Positions 36,547 through 46,083 are shown, counted from the first letter of the stretch. The stretch: DNA of 64,000 nucleotides from Desulfamplus sp. (GCA_015232455.1 JADFZQ010000002.1:248001-312000), one strand, 5' to 3'. A program made the numbers and translations. The notes: generated from the sequence alone by a model not told the origin.

Positions 36547-37140
36547 ATGGCACAATCTGTGGTAAAAGAGTTTACCAAAGGACTTTGGGCAGAAATTCCA
36601 CCATTTCGTCTTGTTTTGGGTCTCTGTCCTATCCTTGCTGTAACAAAATCTGTTGAAAACGCAATTGGAATGGGCTTGGCATCTGCTTTTGTATTTGTCT
36701 TTTCCAATCTGCTTGTATCAATGCTTAGAAATATTATCCCTTCCAAAGTAAGAATTGCTGGTTACATCATTATAATAGCTACCTTTGTTACTGTGGTAGA
36801 GCTTGTGATGCAGGCATACACTTACCCACTTTTTCTTAAACTCGGTATATTCATACCCCTTATCGTTGTAAACTGTATTGCACTTGGGCGGGCTGAAGCA
36901 TTTGCATGTAAAAACCCTCCACTTGCTTCGGTTGCAGATGGTCTTGGAATGGGAGTAGGTTATACTCTGTCGCTCTGTGTGGTCGGTGCTTTAAGAGAAT
37001 CCCTTGGTAATGGCACTCTTTTTGGACATCAGGTTTTTGGACCCGACTTTCAGCCATTCGCATTCATGCTTGAAGCTCCCGGGGCATTTGTATGCCTTGG
37101 ACTTGTCTTGTGTATTATGAACCTTGTCGGTAAAAAATAA
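36547..37140 (+). CDS. rnfE: Rnf complex membrane subunit RnfE
   Basis: 197 residues with six membrane helices. Family motifs are FRLVLGLCPILAVTKSVENA, IPLIVVNCIALGRAEAFA and ADGLGMGVGYTLSL. The Cys in LGLCP and in VNC matches the conserved Rnf/Nqr cysteines that bind an intramembrane iron-sulfur cluster with RnfA. A gap of 15 bases separates it from rnfA. Confidence 0.94.
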   Translation: MAQSVVKEFTKGLWAEIPPFRLVLGLCPILAVTKSVENAIGMGLASAFVFVFSNLLVSMLRNIIPSKVRIAGYIIIIATFVTVVELVMQAYTYPLFLKLGIFIPLIVVNCIALGRAEAFACKNPPLASVADGLGMGVGYTLSLCVVGALRESLGNGTLFGHQVFGPDFQPFAFMLEAPGAFVCLGLVLCIMNLVGKK

Positions 37141-37155
37141 AAAGGAGAGAGCATA

Positions 37156-37731
37156 ATGGGTGACTATATTGTTCTTGCCATAAGCTGTATTCTTATCAAT
37201 AATATTCTTCTTGCACAATTCCTTGGTAATTGCCCGTTCCTTGGAACATCAAAGAAGATGGAGACTGCTACTGGTATGGCAATGGCAGTTGTATTTGTAA
37301 TTGTTCTTGCTGGTATTATTACATGGGTAACAGAACTATATCTATTAAAACCTTTAGATATTGAATTCTTAAGAACTCTCTCGTTTATTCTTATTGTTGC
37401 CTCGTTAGTGCAGTTTGTAGAGATGTTTCTTAAAAAAAGCATTCCAGCACTCTACACAGGACTTGGTATTTTTCTGCCTCTTATAACAACAAACTGTGCC
37501 GTTCTTGGTGTCTGTCTTATAAACATTAAGGAAGAGTATTCTTTTCTTGAGATGTTGGTATCATCATTTAGTTATTCTGTAGGCTATGGACTTGCCTTAG
37601 TGCTTTTTGCTGGAATAAGAGAGAGGATCATTCTTGCAAGAGTGCCAAAGCCTCTTCAGGATACCTCAATTGGTCTTGTTACCGCTGGAATGATTGCAAT
37701 TTGTTTTTTTGCATTTAAGGGAATGGTTTGA
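37156..37731 (+). CDS. rnfA: Rnf complex membrane subunit RnfA
   Basis: 191 residues with six membrane helices and the motifs NNILLAQFLGNCPFLGTSKK, IFLPLITTNCAVLGVCL and YSVGYGLALVLFAGIRER. The two NC cysteines match those of the RnfA/RnfE cluster site. It sits in its normal place after rnfE and is followed after 101 bases by the rnfB fusion gene. Confidence 0.94.
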   Translation: MGDYIVLAISCILINNILLAQFLGNCPFLGTSKKMETATGMAMAVVFVIVLAGIITWVTELYLLKPLDIEFLRTLSFILIVASLVQFVEMFLKKSIPALYTGLGIFLPLITTNCAVLGVCLINIKEEYSFLEMLVSSFSYSVGYGLALVLFAGIRERIILARVPKPLQDTSIGLVTAGMIAICFFAFKGMV

Positions 37732-37832
37732 TTAATTAAAAAATGGTTAGGTATGGCAAACATATAACAACAACTTATGAACCATCAATCCACCTTAAAT
37801 CAAATAATTAATAGACCATTAATGAGGTAATT

Positions 37833-39944
37833 ATGACAGAAGCAATTCTATTTATGCTGGGCATTGGCGGAGTTTGTGGTATTTTGCTCAGCTTTGCGTC
37901 AAAAATATTCTATGTTTATGAAGACCCAAGGGTTTCCTTAGTTGAGAGCAATATGGCAGGGGCAAACTGTGGTGGATGCGGTTATGCAGGTTGCAGTGCT
38001 GCTGCTCAAGCAGTTGTTAAAGGTGAAGCTCTTCCAAGTGTCTGTATTGTATCTGGTGCTGAAGGAGCAGCAAAAGTTGCGGCAGTGATGGGTATGGATC
38101 CCGGAACAGCAGAGAGTCGCCAAGCATACAGTATGTGTGATGGCGGTGTTCGTGCTGCAAATAAATACCATTACTTAGGCGTAACATCGTGTGGTGCAAT
38201 GGCTTTAGTTTTTGGTGGTCAAAGAGATTGCCATGTCGGGTGTTTAGGTCTTGGCGATTGTGTTAAGGCTTGCAACTTTGGTGCATTAACTATGGGTAAA
38301 GAAGGTTTTCCAGTAGTTGATGAAAATAAATGTGTAGGATGCGGAGCTTGCAATAAGGCTTGTCCAAAAGATATAATTGAAGTTAAGAGCATGTCTGATA
38401 AACTTTTAAAGTTTAACCAGATAAATGATCCGCTTGCCCCATGTTCTCAAACTTGTCCTGCTGAAATAGATATTCCCCAATATATAAGCCACATTAAAAA
38501 TGGGGATTACCTTGCTGCTGTTCAAACTATACGCATGAGAAACCCTCTTCTTCTATCATGTGGAAGAGTTTGCCCTCACCCGTGTGAGAATGATTGTAGA
38601 AGAGGTATTGCAGATGAACCAGTATCTATAAATCAGCTTAAAAGATTTGCCGCAGATTACGAGATGAACTCTGGTTCAAGAGTTCCTATAAAATGTGCTC
38701 CTGATACAGGTAAAAAAGTTGCAATTATCGGAGGTGGACCTGCTGGTTTGAGTTGTGCATATTTTCTAAGGCGAGTTGGTCATCAGGTTACCATTTTTGA
38801 GTCAATGCCAGAACTTGGTGGAATGCTAAGATATGGTATTCCTGAATATAGGCTTCCTAAGAAAGTTTTGGAGTGGGAAATTGAAGGGATCACAAAACTT
38901 GGAATAGAGACCCACACTAACGTAAGGTTTGGCACTGATTTTGGTTTAGGCTCTCTTGTAGCTGCTGGTTATGATGCTGTCTTTATTGGCATTGGTGCTT
39001 GGAAAGATCATGCACTTGGTATTCCTGGAGATGATCTTAAAGGGTGTTTTAATGGAATCAAATTTCTATCCACAGTATCTGCACTCGTCTCTTCTGGTAT
39101 CTCCAAAGGAGATACGTCAATAAGAGAAAAAATGAAACTTGGAAAAAGGGCTGCTGTTATTGGTGGTGGAAACACTGCTGTTGACTGTGCAAGAACAATG
39201 CTACGACTTGGACTTGAAAAAGTCTATATGGTCTATAGAAGAACAAGAAAAGAGATGCCAGCTAATGAGGTTGAAATTGTGGCTTCAGAGCATGAAGGCA
39301 TTGAGTTCGTGTTTCTTGCAGCTCCTTCAAGAGTTGTTGGCAATGAAAATGGAGAGGTTACCCATCTTGAATATCTTAGAATGGAACTTGGAGAACCTGA
39401 TGCAAGCGGCAGAAGAAGACCAGTTCCTGTAAAAGGCTCTGAAACTCTGCTTGCTGTTGACACCATAGTAACTGCAATTGGGCAGGCACCTGACGCAAGT
39501 TTTAAAGAAGAAACTTCAAGGAGAATTTCAGAATTGACGCTTACACGTTGGAGTACCATTGACAACAACCCCGCAACACTTCAATCTTCAATACCATATA
39601 TCTTTACTGCTGGAGATGCTGCAACTGGTCCTGCACTTGTTGTTGATGCGATTGGTGGTGGAAGACGTGCTGCACGCTCAATTGATCTCTTCCTGAAAGG
39701 TAAAAAAGTTGAGCCTGTAAAAGATTCACTTCAGAAAAAGCGTATTCCAGAATCTGTGTTTAAAACAATTTCTGGAGTCCAACCTATAAAGAGAGCAGTT
39801 ATGCCAGAACTTCCAGTTAATAGAAGGCTTGACTCTTTTGTTGAGGTTGATCTTGTATTACCTGAAGATGAGGCTCTTAAAGAGGCGGATCGCTGCTTAA
39901 AATGTTGTAGGATATGTTATAATCCTGACAAGAAATCAGCATAA
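37833..39944 (+). CDS. rnfB: RnfB fused to a GltD-like FAD/NAD(P) oxidoreductase
   Basis: 703 residues, far longer than ordinary RnfB. Residues 1 to about 185 are RnfB: membrane anchor, a cluster motif GANCGGCGYAGC, and ferredoxin motifs (CHVGCLGLGDCVKACNFGAL, CVGCGACNKACPKDI). Then, with no stop, comes a complete GltD-like module. It has a cysteine segment (CSQTCPAEIDIPQYI, CGRVCPHPCENDC), an FAD fold near 300 (IIGGGPAGLSCAYF), an NAD(P) fold near 445 (VIGGGNTAVDCAR) and an ending CLKCCRICYN. RnfB links soluble ferredoxin to the complex; the fused module could add a direct NAD(P)H entry. It is paralogous to the 5864-8083 protein. It is the last gene of the rnf operon. Confidence 0.92.
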   Translation: MTEAILFMLGIGGVCGILLSFASKIFYVYEDPRVSLVESNMAGANCGGCGYAGCSAAAQAVVKGEALPSVCIVSGAEGAAKVAAVMGMDPGTAESRQAYSMCDGGVRAANKYHYLGVTSCGAMALVFGGQRDCHVGCLGLGDCVKACNFGALTMGKEGFPVVDENKCVGCGACNKACPKDIIEVKSMSDKLLKFNQINDPLAPCSQTCPAEIDIPQYISHIKNGDYLAAVQTIRMRNPLLLSCGRVCPHPCENDCRRGIADEPVSINQLKRFAADYEMNSGSRVPIKCAPDTGKKVAIIGGGPAGLSCAYFLRRVGHQVTIFESMPELGGMLRYGIPEYRLPKKVLEWEIEGITKLGIETHTNVRFGTDFGLGSLVAAGYDAVFIGIGAWKDHALGIPGDDLKGCFNGIKFLSTVSALVSSGISKGDTSIREKMKLGKRAAVIGGGNTAVDCARTMLRLGLEKVYMVYRRTRKEMPANEVEIVASEHEGIEFVFLAAPSRVVGNENGEVTHLEYLRMELGEPDASGRRRPVPVKGSETLLAVDTIVTAIGQAPDASFKEETSRRISELTLTRWSTIDNNPATLQSSIPYIFTAGDAATGPALVVDAIGGGRRAARSIDLFLKGKKVEPVKDSLQKKRIPESVFKTISGVQPIKRAVMPELPVNRRLDSFVEVDLVLPEDEALKEADRCLKCCRICYNPDKKSA

Positions 39945-40003
39945 TTTTATTAGAGTTCTTGAAAAATTTGAGTTGACCCCTTGAGTTTGTTGTATAGAAG
40001 AGA

Positions 40004-40037
40004 CAGGGGGAATGGCACTTTAAAGCCATTCCCCCTG
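40004..40037 (+). terminator. Strong intrinsic terminator after the rnf operon
   Basis: CAGGGGGAATGGC (40004-40016) and GCCATTCCCCCTG (40025-40037) form a perfect 13-bp GC-rich stem with an 8-base loop, followed directly by TTTTATTTT. This is the clearest Rho-independent terminator in the window. Confidence 0.85.
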
Positions 40038-40209
40038 TTTTATTTTGACAATATTGAATTTTAATTATAATTTCAGGCATTAAGTTCTAATTAGATTTTC
40101 TGCATAACTAATTTTTATCCAATATACTCAAGGGTTAAATCTAAGTCTTGCAAAAGTTCTATTTAAGGTTTGCCAATCCATCATCCATCAGAAATGAGGA
40201 AGATATTCA

Positions 40210-42558
40210 ATGTCTGCAAAAAAACGAGTTTTAATTGTTGACGACTCTCCGTCTAACATAAAAATCTTAAACGCAATTCTTAAAGATGAATATACTGTAA
40301 TGGTTGCTACAGATGGAGGAAAAGCTCTATCCATAGTAACACGCCACAAGCCTGATATTATACTTCTTGATATTATAATGCCCGGCATGGATGGTTATCA
40401 GGTTTGTCAACATCTAAAAGAGGATCCTGTTACATCAGATATTCCAATTATATTTGTAACTTTTAAAAATGATATGGAGGCTGAAGAGAAAGGATTTGAG
40501 GTTGGTGCAGTTGATTACATAACAAGACCTTTTAGCTCTTCAACTGTGAAGGCAAGAGTTAAGACTCATTTAATGCTTAAACAGCATATTAATGATCTTA
40601 GGCATGGTCAAGAAGAGCTTGAGAAAGCCAAGCAGGCAGCAGAGACCGCAAACCGAACCAAGAGTCAGTTTCTTGCCACCATGAGCCATGAAATCCGAAC
40701 TCCTATGAATGGAGTTATAGGCTTGACCGACCTTCTTTTTACTACGGAGCTTTCTGAAACTCAGCGGGAATATCTTGATAATCTTAGATACTCTGCTTAT
40801 GCTTTACTCGATGTTATCAACGATGTTCTTGATATATCCAAGATTGAATCAGATAAGTTAGAACTTGAAAATATAGAGTTTAACCTAACTGATATGATTC
40901 AAAAAAGCGTTTTTATGATGACTAACAGAGCAAGTGCAAAAGGGATAACTCTATTTACAAATATTGAATCAGATATACCCAAAGTAGTTATTGGTGATCC
41001 TGTAAGAATTCGTCAGATCATATTAAACCTTGTTGGTAATGCAATTAAATTTACTGAAAAAGGTGAGATAGCAGTATCTATTAAAAAGTGTGATGATAAA
41101 TCCAAATATAAGGCAACAAATTTTGAATTTAACAAAGAAGAATCAGCTATTCAAAATAGAGTAGATACCCAAACAGATAAAGAAAAATTTGCAATAGAAG
41201 AAGAGAATATATTAAAAATTGTTATATCTGTTAAAGATACTGGTATAGGTATTCCAGAGGATAAACTTGCTACAATTTTTGAAAGTTTTACACAGGCAGA
41301 CGGCTCTGTAACTCGAAAATATGGAGGCACTGGGCTTGGTTTGGCTATATCAAAGAAATTGGCTGTAATGATGAACGGTTCAATTAAAGTAGATAGCGTT
41401 GAAGGTGAAGGGTCATGCTTTGATGTTTATCTACCTTTGCCTATATCAAAAAATCAAAATTATGAACATAGTGACGAAAAATTTTATGGAAAAAGCACTA
41501 TATTGCCATCTTACAGCGGTACAGTTCTGATAGCCGAAGATAACCCAATAAATATGCTTGTAATACGTACATATTTATCAAGAATAGGATTTAATATTAT
41601 CGAAGTTGCCAATGGAAAACAGGCTGTAAAGCAATTTGCCCAAAATCAAGTTGATCTTATATTCATGGATATTCACATGCCAGAGATGAACGGGCTTGAG
41701 GCAACAAAAAAAATTAGAGAGTATGAGGCATGGAAAAATTCCAAAGAAAAAAATAAATATAACATAAATATAAGCTCTGAAACTTTAAATAGTTATAAAG
41801 AGTATAGAGACCGAACACCAATTATAGCTTTAACTGCTGATGCTTTTAAAGATGATAAAGATAAGTGTCTTGCTGAAGGTATGGATTTTTATCTTTCAAA
41901 ACCTTTTAAACCCGAAGATATTATAAGAGCTATTCAGAAAGTTTTACCAGATAGGTTACAATTAGAAAAATCTGATGGTTCATCACAATCTGATGAACCA
42001 TCAATAACTTGCTCTCCTTTGATTATCAATTCTGCAACTGACAATAATGCAACTGAAAATAATGAAGCTGCAACTGAAAATAATAAAGATATTTTAAGAC
42101 CACAAAAAACCTTAATTAACAACAATGAGTTGAATGAAAACGTAGAGCAAAATATTTCAGTAGCTCTAAATAAAGAGAATAAATTTAATGCACAATGTAT
42201 AGATGACAATATAGAGAAAAATCTGCCAATTTTTGAAAGAGAGCGTTTTTTAAGCAGAATCGACCATAACATGCCTGTATATGAACATGTTATGGCTGGA
42301 TTTATGAAAAATATTCCAATACTTTTATCAAAGTTATTCTCAGAGATAGAAAAAAAGTCTTTAAAAGAGGTAGGATTTCAAGCCCATGCTATTAAAGGAA
42401 CTTGTCTTACTATGGGTGCATGTAGATTAGCAGAACTTGCCAAAAAAATTGAACAGATAGCTCGTAATAATGGGGATATTGATGAGGTTAAAAGTCTATA
42501 TCTTTGCCTTGAACCAGCTTTTAAAGAGTTTTGCCAAGAGGCTAAAAGCTATCAATAG
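40210..42558 (+). CDS. Soluble hybrid histidine kinase (REC-HisKA-HATPase-REC-HPt)
   Basis: 782 residues, no membrane segment. Domain order: receiver (Asp54 in LLDIIMPGMDG), coiled-coil linker, HisKA (His160 in ATMSHEIRTPMNGVIG), HATPase (NLVGNAIKFT, DTGIGI, GTGLGLAISK), second receiver (Asp near 486 in FMDIHMPEMNG), a Ser/Asn/Glu-rich linker (about 590-670), and a C-terminal HPt domain (His726 in AHAIKGT). This is a complete internal phosphorelay. Asn-rich insertions lie inside the ATPase domain (about 300-335) and the second receiver. It lacks its own sensor domain, so input probably arrives through the first receiver. Confidence 0.92.
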   Translation: MSAKKRVLIVDDSPSNIKILNAILKDEYTVMVATDGGKALSIVTRHKPDIILLDIIMPGMDGYQVCQHLKEDPVTSDIPIIFVTFKNDMEAEEKGFEVGAVDYITRPFSSSTVKARVKTHLMLKQHINDLRHGQEELEKAKQAAETANRTKSQFLATMSHEIRTPMNGVIGLTDLLFTTELSETQREYLDNLRYSAYALLDVINDVLDISKIESDKLELENIEFNLTDMIQKSVFMMTNRASAKGITLFTNIESDIPKVVIGDPVRIRQIILNLVGNAIKFTEKGEIAVSIKKCDDKSKYKATNFEFNKEESAIQNRVDTQTDKEKFAIEEENILKIVISVKDTGIGIPEDKLATIFESFTQADGSVTRKYGGTGLGLAISKKLAVMMNGSIKVDSVEGEGSCFDVYLPLPISKNQNYEHSDEKFYGKSTILPSYSGTVLIAEDNPINMLVIRTYLSRIGFNIIEVANGKQAVKQFAQNQVDLIFMDIHMPEMNGLEATKKIREYEAWKNSKEKNKYNINISSETLNSYKEYRDRTPIIALTADAFKDDKDKCLAEGMDFYLSKPFKPEDIIRAIQKVLPDRLQLEKSDGSSQSDEPSITCSPLIINSATDNNATENNEAATENNKDILRPQKTLINNNELNENVEQNISVALNKENKFNAQCIDDNIEKNLPIFERERFLSRIDHNMPVYEHVMAGFMKNIPILLSKLFSEIEKKSLKEVGFQAHAIKGTCLTMGACRLAELAKKIEQIARNNGDIDEVKSLYLCLEPAFKEFCQEAKSYQ

Positions 42559-42581
42559 TAATAGTTACGGATAATTTTTTT

Positions 42582-43274
42582 ATGGATAAAGAGCAAACAA
42601 GAGCAAAAACAAGAGATAGAGAGGATTATACTCAAGAGGCATATATTGGTATAAGAAAGATGTTTTTTCATAACGATATAATACCGGGTCAAAAAATATC
42701 TTATCGTGATCTTGCAGAACGACTCAATATGAGTTCAACCCCTATTATTCAGGCACTTAAAAGGCTTGAGTTTCAAGGTTTTGTAAGGCATGAACCAAAT
42801 AGAGGATATTACACTGAAAAGATAACTCTTAAAGAGATTACAGAGATATATGATTTTAGAGAACTTATTGAGATTACACTTTTACCTATTGCCATAAAAA
42901 AAATGACTCCTAATAAATTAGAAAGAGTTAAAAAAGCGTTGGATAGCCATCTATCTGCTGTAAGGGACATATATCTTAAAGAGAGACTTATGAAAGATGT
43001 GGAGTTTCATTTAACTTTGGCAGAACTTTCTGAATGCACACTTCAAATAAACACCTTAAAGCATCTTTTTGACCTACTTTATCTTAAATATAGAGGGAAC
43101 ATTTTGTTTGTAACACCTATGGAGAGGGTTGACGATGAACATACCAAACTTTACGAGGTTATTAAACAAGGTGATGCAAAAGGCGGAGTTGAGATACTAA
43201 AAGAGCATATTTCAAATGTAAAACATCATGCAATTGTGAGCATACAACGCGTTCTTGAAGATAAACAATGGTAA
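42582..43274 (+). CDS. GntR family transcriptional regulator (FadR/FCD type)
   Basis: 230 residues. An N-terminal winged helix-turn-helix (YRDLAERLNMSSTPIIQALKRLE) is followed by an all-helical FCD-type ligand domain with candidate metal-binding histidines (EFHLTLAELS, EHISNVKHHA). Such regulators commonly control the adjacent catabolic gene. The proline/hydroxyproline epimerase gene starts 46 bases downstream in the same direction, so control of that gene is the best guess. Confidence 0.88.
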   Translation: MDKEQTRAKTRDREDYTQEAYIGIRKMFFHNDIIPGQKISYRDLAERLNMSSTPIIQALKRLEFQGFVRHEPNRGYYTEKITLKEITEIYDFRELIEITLLPIAIKKMTPNKLERVKKALDSHLSAVRDIYLKERLMKDVEFHLTLAELSECTLQINTLKHLFDLLYLKYRGNILFVTPMERVDDEHTKLYEVIKQGDAKGGVEILKEHISNVKHHAIVSIQRVLEDKQW

Positions 43275-43320
43275 AATTGTTAGATTTAACGGCTTGCCTT
43301 TTTAGGAAAGGAGATTAACA

Positions 43321-44379
43321 GTGCAGATAGATAGAGTTATATCAACCGTTGACACACACACAGCAGGCGAACCAACTCGAATCATAACGTCAGGTATTCC
43401 CTATATTAAGGGTAAAACTATGATGGAAAAGAAGATATGGCTACAAAATAACTTAGATAACGTTAGAAAAATAGCCATGTTAGAGCCAAGAGGTCATAAA
43501 GATATGTTTGGTGCTATAATCACAGAGCCACTCTCTGATGATGCTGATGCTGGGGTTATCTTTATGGACTCTAAAGGCTATTTGGATATGTGTGGTCATG
43601 GCTCTATCGGCTCAGTAACTGTGCTTTTAAATAGTGGAATGATACCTATTAATGATAATTCTGATATTCAAAAGGTAGTTATTGATACACCAGCAGGTAA
43701 AATAACAGCTCATGCAGCCATTGAGAATGGCGTTGCAACTGATGTCAGAATCTGTAATGTTCCTGCATTCTATTATGATAGAGTTGTTGTTAATCTACCT
43801 TTACTTGGGGATATTAATGTTGATATTTCTTATGGTGGCAATTTTTTTGCCCTTGTTAATGTTAAAGAGTTAAAAATGGAGCTTGAAGTTAAAAATATTG
43901 ATAAGCTTACATCTATAGGGCTTCAGATAAGAAAAGCTATAAATGAGCTTATTACAGTTATTCACCCAATTTCTGGTGAAAGGTGTCAAGTGCCATTGAC
44001 TGAAATTTATCAAGACGGCTGTTTTTCTACTGAAAATAGCTCTTATTCTAAAGAGCATTTTTTTAATAAAACCAATACTCAATACCACTCCAAAAATGTT
44101 GTGGTGTTTGGTAATGGACAGATTGACCGCTCGCCTTGCGGCACTGGAACTTGTGCAAAGATGGCTTATCTTTACGAAAAGGGAAAACTTGCTATTGGTG
44201 AGCCATACCTACATGCAAGCATTATAGACACCGTTTTTACAGGAAAGATAATTGGAGAGACTTTAGTTGGAGATAGAAGGGCAATTTTGCCTGAAATTAC
44301 AGGTAGGGCATATATCACGGGTTTTCATAATTTTATTGTTCAAAAAGACGATCCTTTTAAAGAGGGCTTTGTCTTGTAA
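43321..44379 (+). CDS. Proline racemase / 4-hydroxyproline epimerase family enzyme
   Basis: 352 residues from a GTG start with AAAGGAG upstream. Both catalytic cysteines are present: Cys91 in DMCGHGSIG and Cys273 in RSPCGTGTCA. Two cysteines favour racemase or epimerase activity; the related dehydratases have Thr or Ser at one site. Typical partners that degrade D-hydroxyproline are not next to it. It is likely regulated by the GntR protein just upstream. The exact substrate (proline or hydroxyproline) cannot be fixed from sequence alone. Confidence 0.88.
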   Translation: MQIDRVISTVDTHTAGEPTRIITSGIPYIKGKTMMEKKIWLQNNLDNVRKIAMLEPRGHKDMFGAIITEPLSDDADAGVIFMDSKGYLDMCGHGSIGSVTVLLNSGMIPINDNSDIQKVVIDTPAGKITAHAAIENGVATDVRICNVPAFYYDRVVVNLPLLGDINVDISYGGNFFALVNVKELKMELEVKNIDKLTSIGLQIRKAINELITVIHPISGERCQVPLTEIYQDGCFSTENSSYSKEHFFNKTNTQYHSKNVVVFGNGQIDRSPCGTGTCAKMAYLYEKGKLAIGEPYLHASIIDTVFTGKIIGETLVGDRRAILPEITGRAYITGFHNFIVQKDDPFKEGFVL

Positions 44380-44423
44380 TCATAAAGAACTCATTTTTCA
44401 GGTCAGAAACTAAAGGAGGAAAA

Positions 44424-44663
44424 ATGAACGAACAAAATTCCAAAGTAAAAAAGGCTTGCCGAACAATTTTCCCAATGGGTTTTGGCGTTCGGAAAGTCGA
44501 TGATGGAGTTATAATATTGGAATTCATAGACTTAGCTTTCAATGAAACAGATAACTTAGAAGTTATAGCTTCAATAGCTATAACTGAAAATAAAGTGAAA
44601 AATCTTATTGAATCATTAAAAGAAGCTATTGACGGGGGTGCTGATGATTCAGATTCAAAATAA
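44424..44663 (+). CDS. Small protein of unknown function, first gene of a three-gene module
   Basis: 79 residues with a strong AAAGGAGG ribosome site. It is soluble, begins MNEQNSKVKKACRTIF and shows an alternating strand pattern (VILEFIDLAF, EVIASIAIT) followed by a helix (VKNLIESLKEAI). Its 3' end overlaps the next gene by 20 bases, which implies coupled translation. It does not resemble the metabolic neighbours. I do not recognise a family. Confidence 0.7.
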   Translation: MNEQNSKVKKACRTIFPMGFGVRKVDDGVIILEFIDLAFNETDNLEVIASIAITENKVKNLIESLKEAIDGGADDSDSK

Positions 44664-45261
44664 TATTGACTCCTATCATCCTTATTTAACAGTAATCTCT
44701 TCTTATCCAGTAATGAAGTCATTTATTCAAATTCCCAAAAATGTCAAAACAGAGTTTGAACTTGAACATAAAAAGAAGAAAAATGAATATTCTGTTTATC
44801 AGTTTCAAAATATTAAGGAGAATTTATTTGGGCAGGTCGATCTAAACACTTTTAAAAATAATTTAGAAAAAGCAGTAAGTTATAATGATCTCGTAGAATT
44901 TGGGAGAAATAGATTTCCAATATACTTATTTGATCGTCTGACCGAGTTAAAACAGTTGGAAGAAGATGGAGAGATTTCTTTAGATTCACTTAAAAGTATG
45001 CTACTTTTTCTTCTTTCAATAAAGAACTTAAAAAAACCTGTGATAACATTAAATGATATGGGAATTTTTCAAGCAAGTTGGAAAAAAGACAGAAACAATT
45101 TATTAACAACGAGTTTTATTAAAAACTGGTCTCTTAATTATGTGCTTTTCAGACCAAGCCGTTACGCATCCGAGCGGATCATACTGAACGGTGTTATGAA
45201 TGTGTTAGACTTTAAAGATTATCTGATTGGGATAGGCATTAAAATTCATAGAGAAAAGTAA
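44644..45261 (+). CDS. Protein of unknown function, second gene of a three-gene module
   Basis: 205 residues from the ATG at 44644, inside the end of the first gene; the frame extends a few codons further to a TTG that lacks support. It is soluble and rich in Lys, Asn and Leu, with segments YDLFDRL-like (PIYLFDRLTELKQLEEDGEI) and FIKNWSLNYVLFRPS. No catalytic motif is obvious. The next gene follows one base after its stop. Function is unknown. Confidence 0.7.
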   Translation: MIQIQNNIDSYHPYLTVISSYPVMKSFIQIPKNVKTEFELEHKKKKNEYSVYQFQNIKENLFGQVDLNTFKNNLEKAVSYNDLVEFGRNRFPIYLFDRLTELKQLEEDGEISLDSLKSMLLFLLSIKNLKKPVITLNDMGIFQASWKKDRNNLLTTSFIKNWSLNYVLFRPSRYASERIILNGVMNVLDFKDYLIGIGIKIHREK

Positions 45262-45262
45262 A

Positions 45263-45682
45263 ATGAATGAAATCAATAAAGGCAATGTTGCTCGTTATTG
45301 TAAACCATCTTCATTAGGTGAAGATGGATGTCCTACAAGTTCCGCATTTCAAAGACGCCCGAATCGAAATGAAGGCTATCTGTCTGTATATCTTCTTGAG
45401 TTTTTCAAAAATAAAAATACCGATGAAAAAGAAAATGTTGCCGAAGTTAAAAAAGAAATGGAAAAACATTCCAATTTCGATTTAAAGAAAAATGGTTTGT
45501 TTGCAGTTATTAATATTGAACAATCTAAAGATTATATACTGAGAGAGATACAAAAACTAATTTATTACAGAGAGTTGAGACTTCCTCATTGTGGAATATT
45601 TCATGATCATGATGATCTTGTAATCTCCGAACTCCTTGTTGAATGTATACAAAGTCAATATAAAATCAAAGATATTGAATAA
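45263..45682 (+). CDS. Protein of unknown function, third gene of a three-gene module
   Basis: 139 residues beginning MNEINKGNVARYCKPSSLGE, followed by DGCPTSSAFQ and YLSVYLLEFF. From memory, proteins with a similar opening (a CKPS-like segment, then SVNWLE) exist in many bacteria and sit in small operons. I cannot name the family. A conserved-looking HCGIFHDHDD with clustered His and Asp near the C-terminus could bind metal. It is translated together with the two genes before it. Confidence 0.7.
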   Translation: MNEINKGNVARYCKPSSLGEDGCPTSSAFQRRPNRNEGYLSVYLLEFFKNKNTDEKENVAEVKKEMEKHSNFDLKKNGLFAVINIEQSKDYILREIQKLIYYRELRLPHCGIFHDHDDLVISELLVECIQSQYKIKDIE

Positions 45683-45831
45683 GTTATCGCACTTAACTAA
45701 TCGTTCCAGTTGACCCATTATGAATCTGCTACTGAACTTGTCGATAGCAAAAATATAGACTATTTTTAAGAAAATCTATCTCTAATATGAGATATAAACA
45801 AACTATAAAATAAAAGTTAAGGAGTTTTAAA

Positions 45832-46083
45832 ATGCCAATATTTGAATTCAAATGTTCAGAGTGTGAAGAATTTTTTGAGACACTTTTTATGAGTGGAGAC
45901 GATCAGAAAGAGATAAAATGCCCAAAATGTTCATCATTTGCCGTGGAAAGGGTTGTTAGTGCAACAAACTATATGATGGGCGGTTCTGGTGCAAGTAAAA
46001 ACCAAGGAGTTGGAAAGCAGACTCGTCAATGTTCAAGTGGTTCATGCACAACATATACTGTTCCCGGAGAGACAAGAGGTTGA
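45832..46083 (+). CDS. FmdB-type zinc ribbon protein
   Basis: 83 residues. Two CxxC pairs (FKCSECEEFFE and IKCPKCSSFAVERV) form a zinc ribbon, and the tail is flexible and Gly/Ser-rich with extra cysteines. It matches the FmdB family of putative regulatory proteins, whose biochemical role is not settled. AAGGAG precedes the ATG. It is followed after 99 bases by citrate synthase. Confidence 0.88.
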   Translation: MPIFEFKCSECEEFFETLFMSGDDQKEIKCPKCSSFAVERVVSATNYMMGGSGASKNQGVGKQTRQCSSGSCTTYTVPGETRG

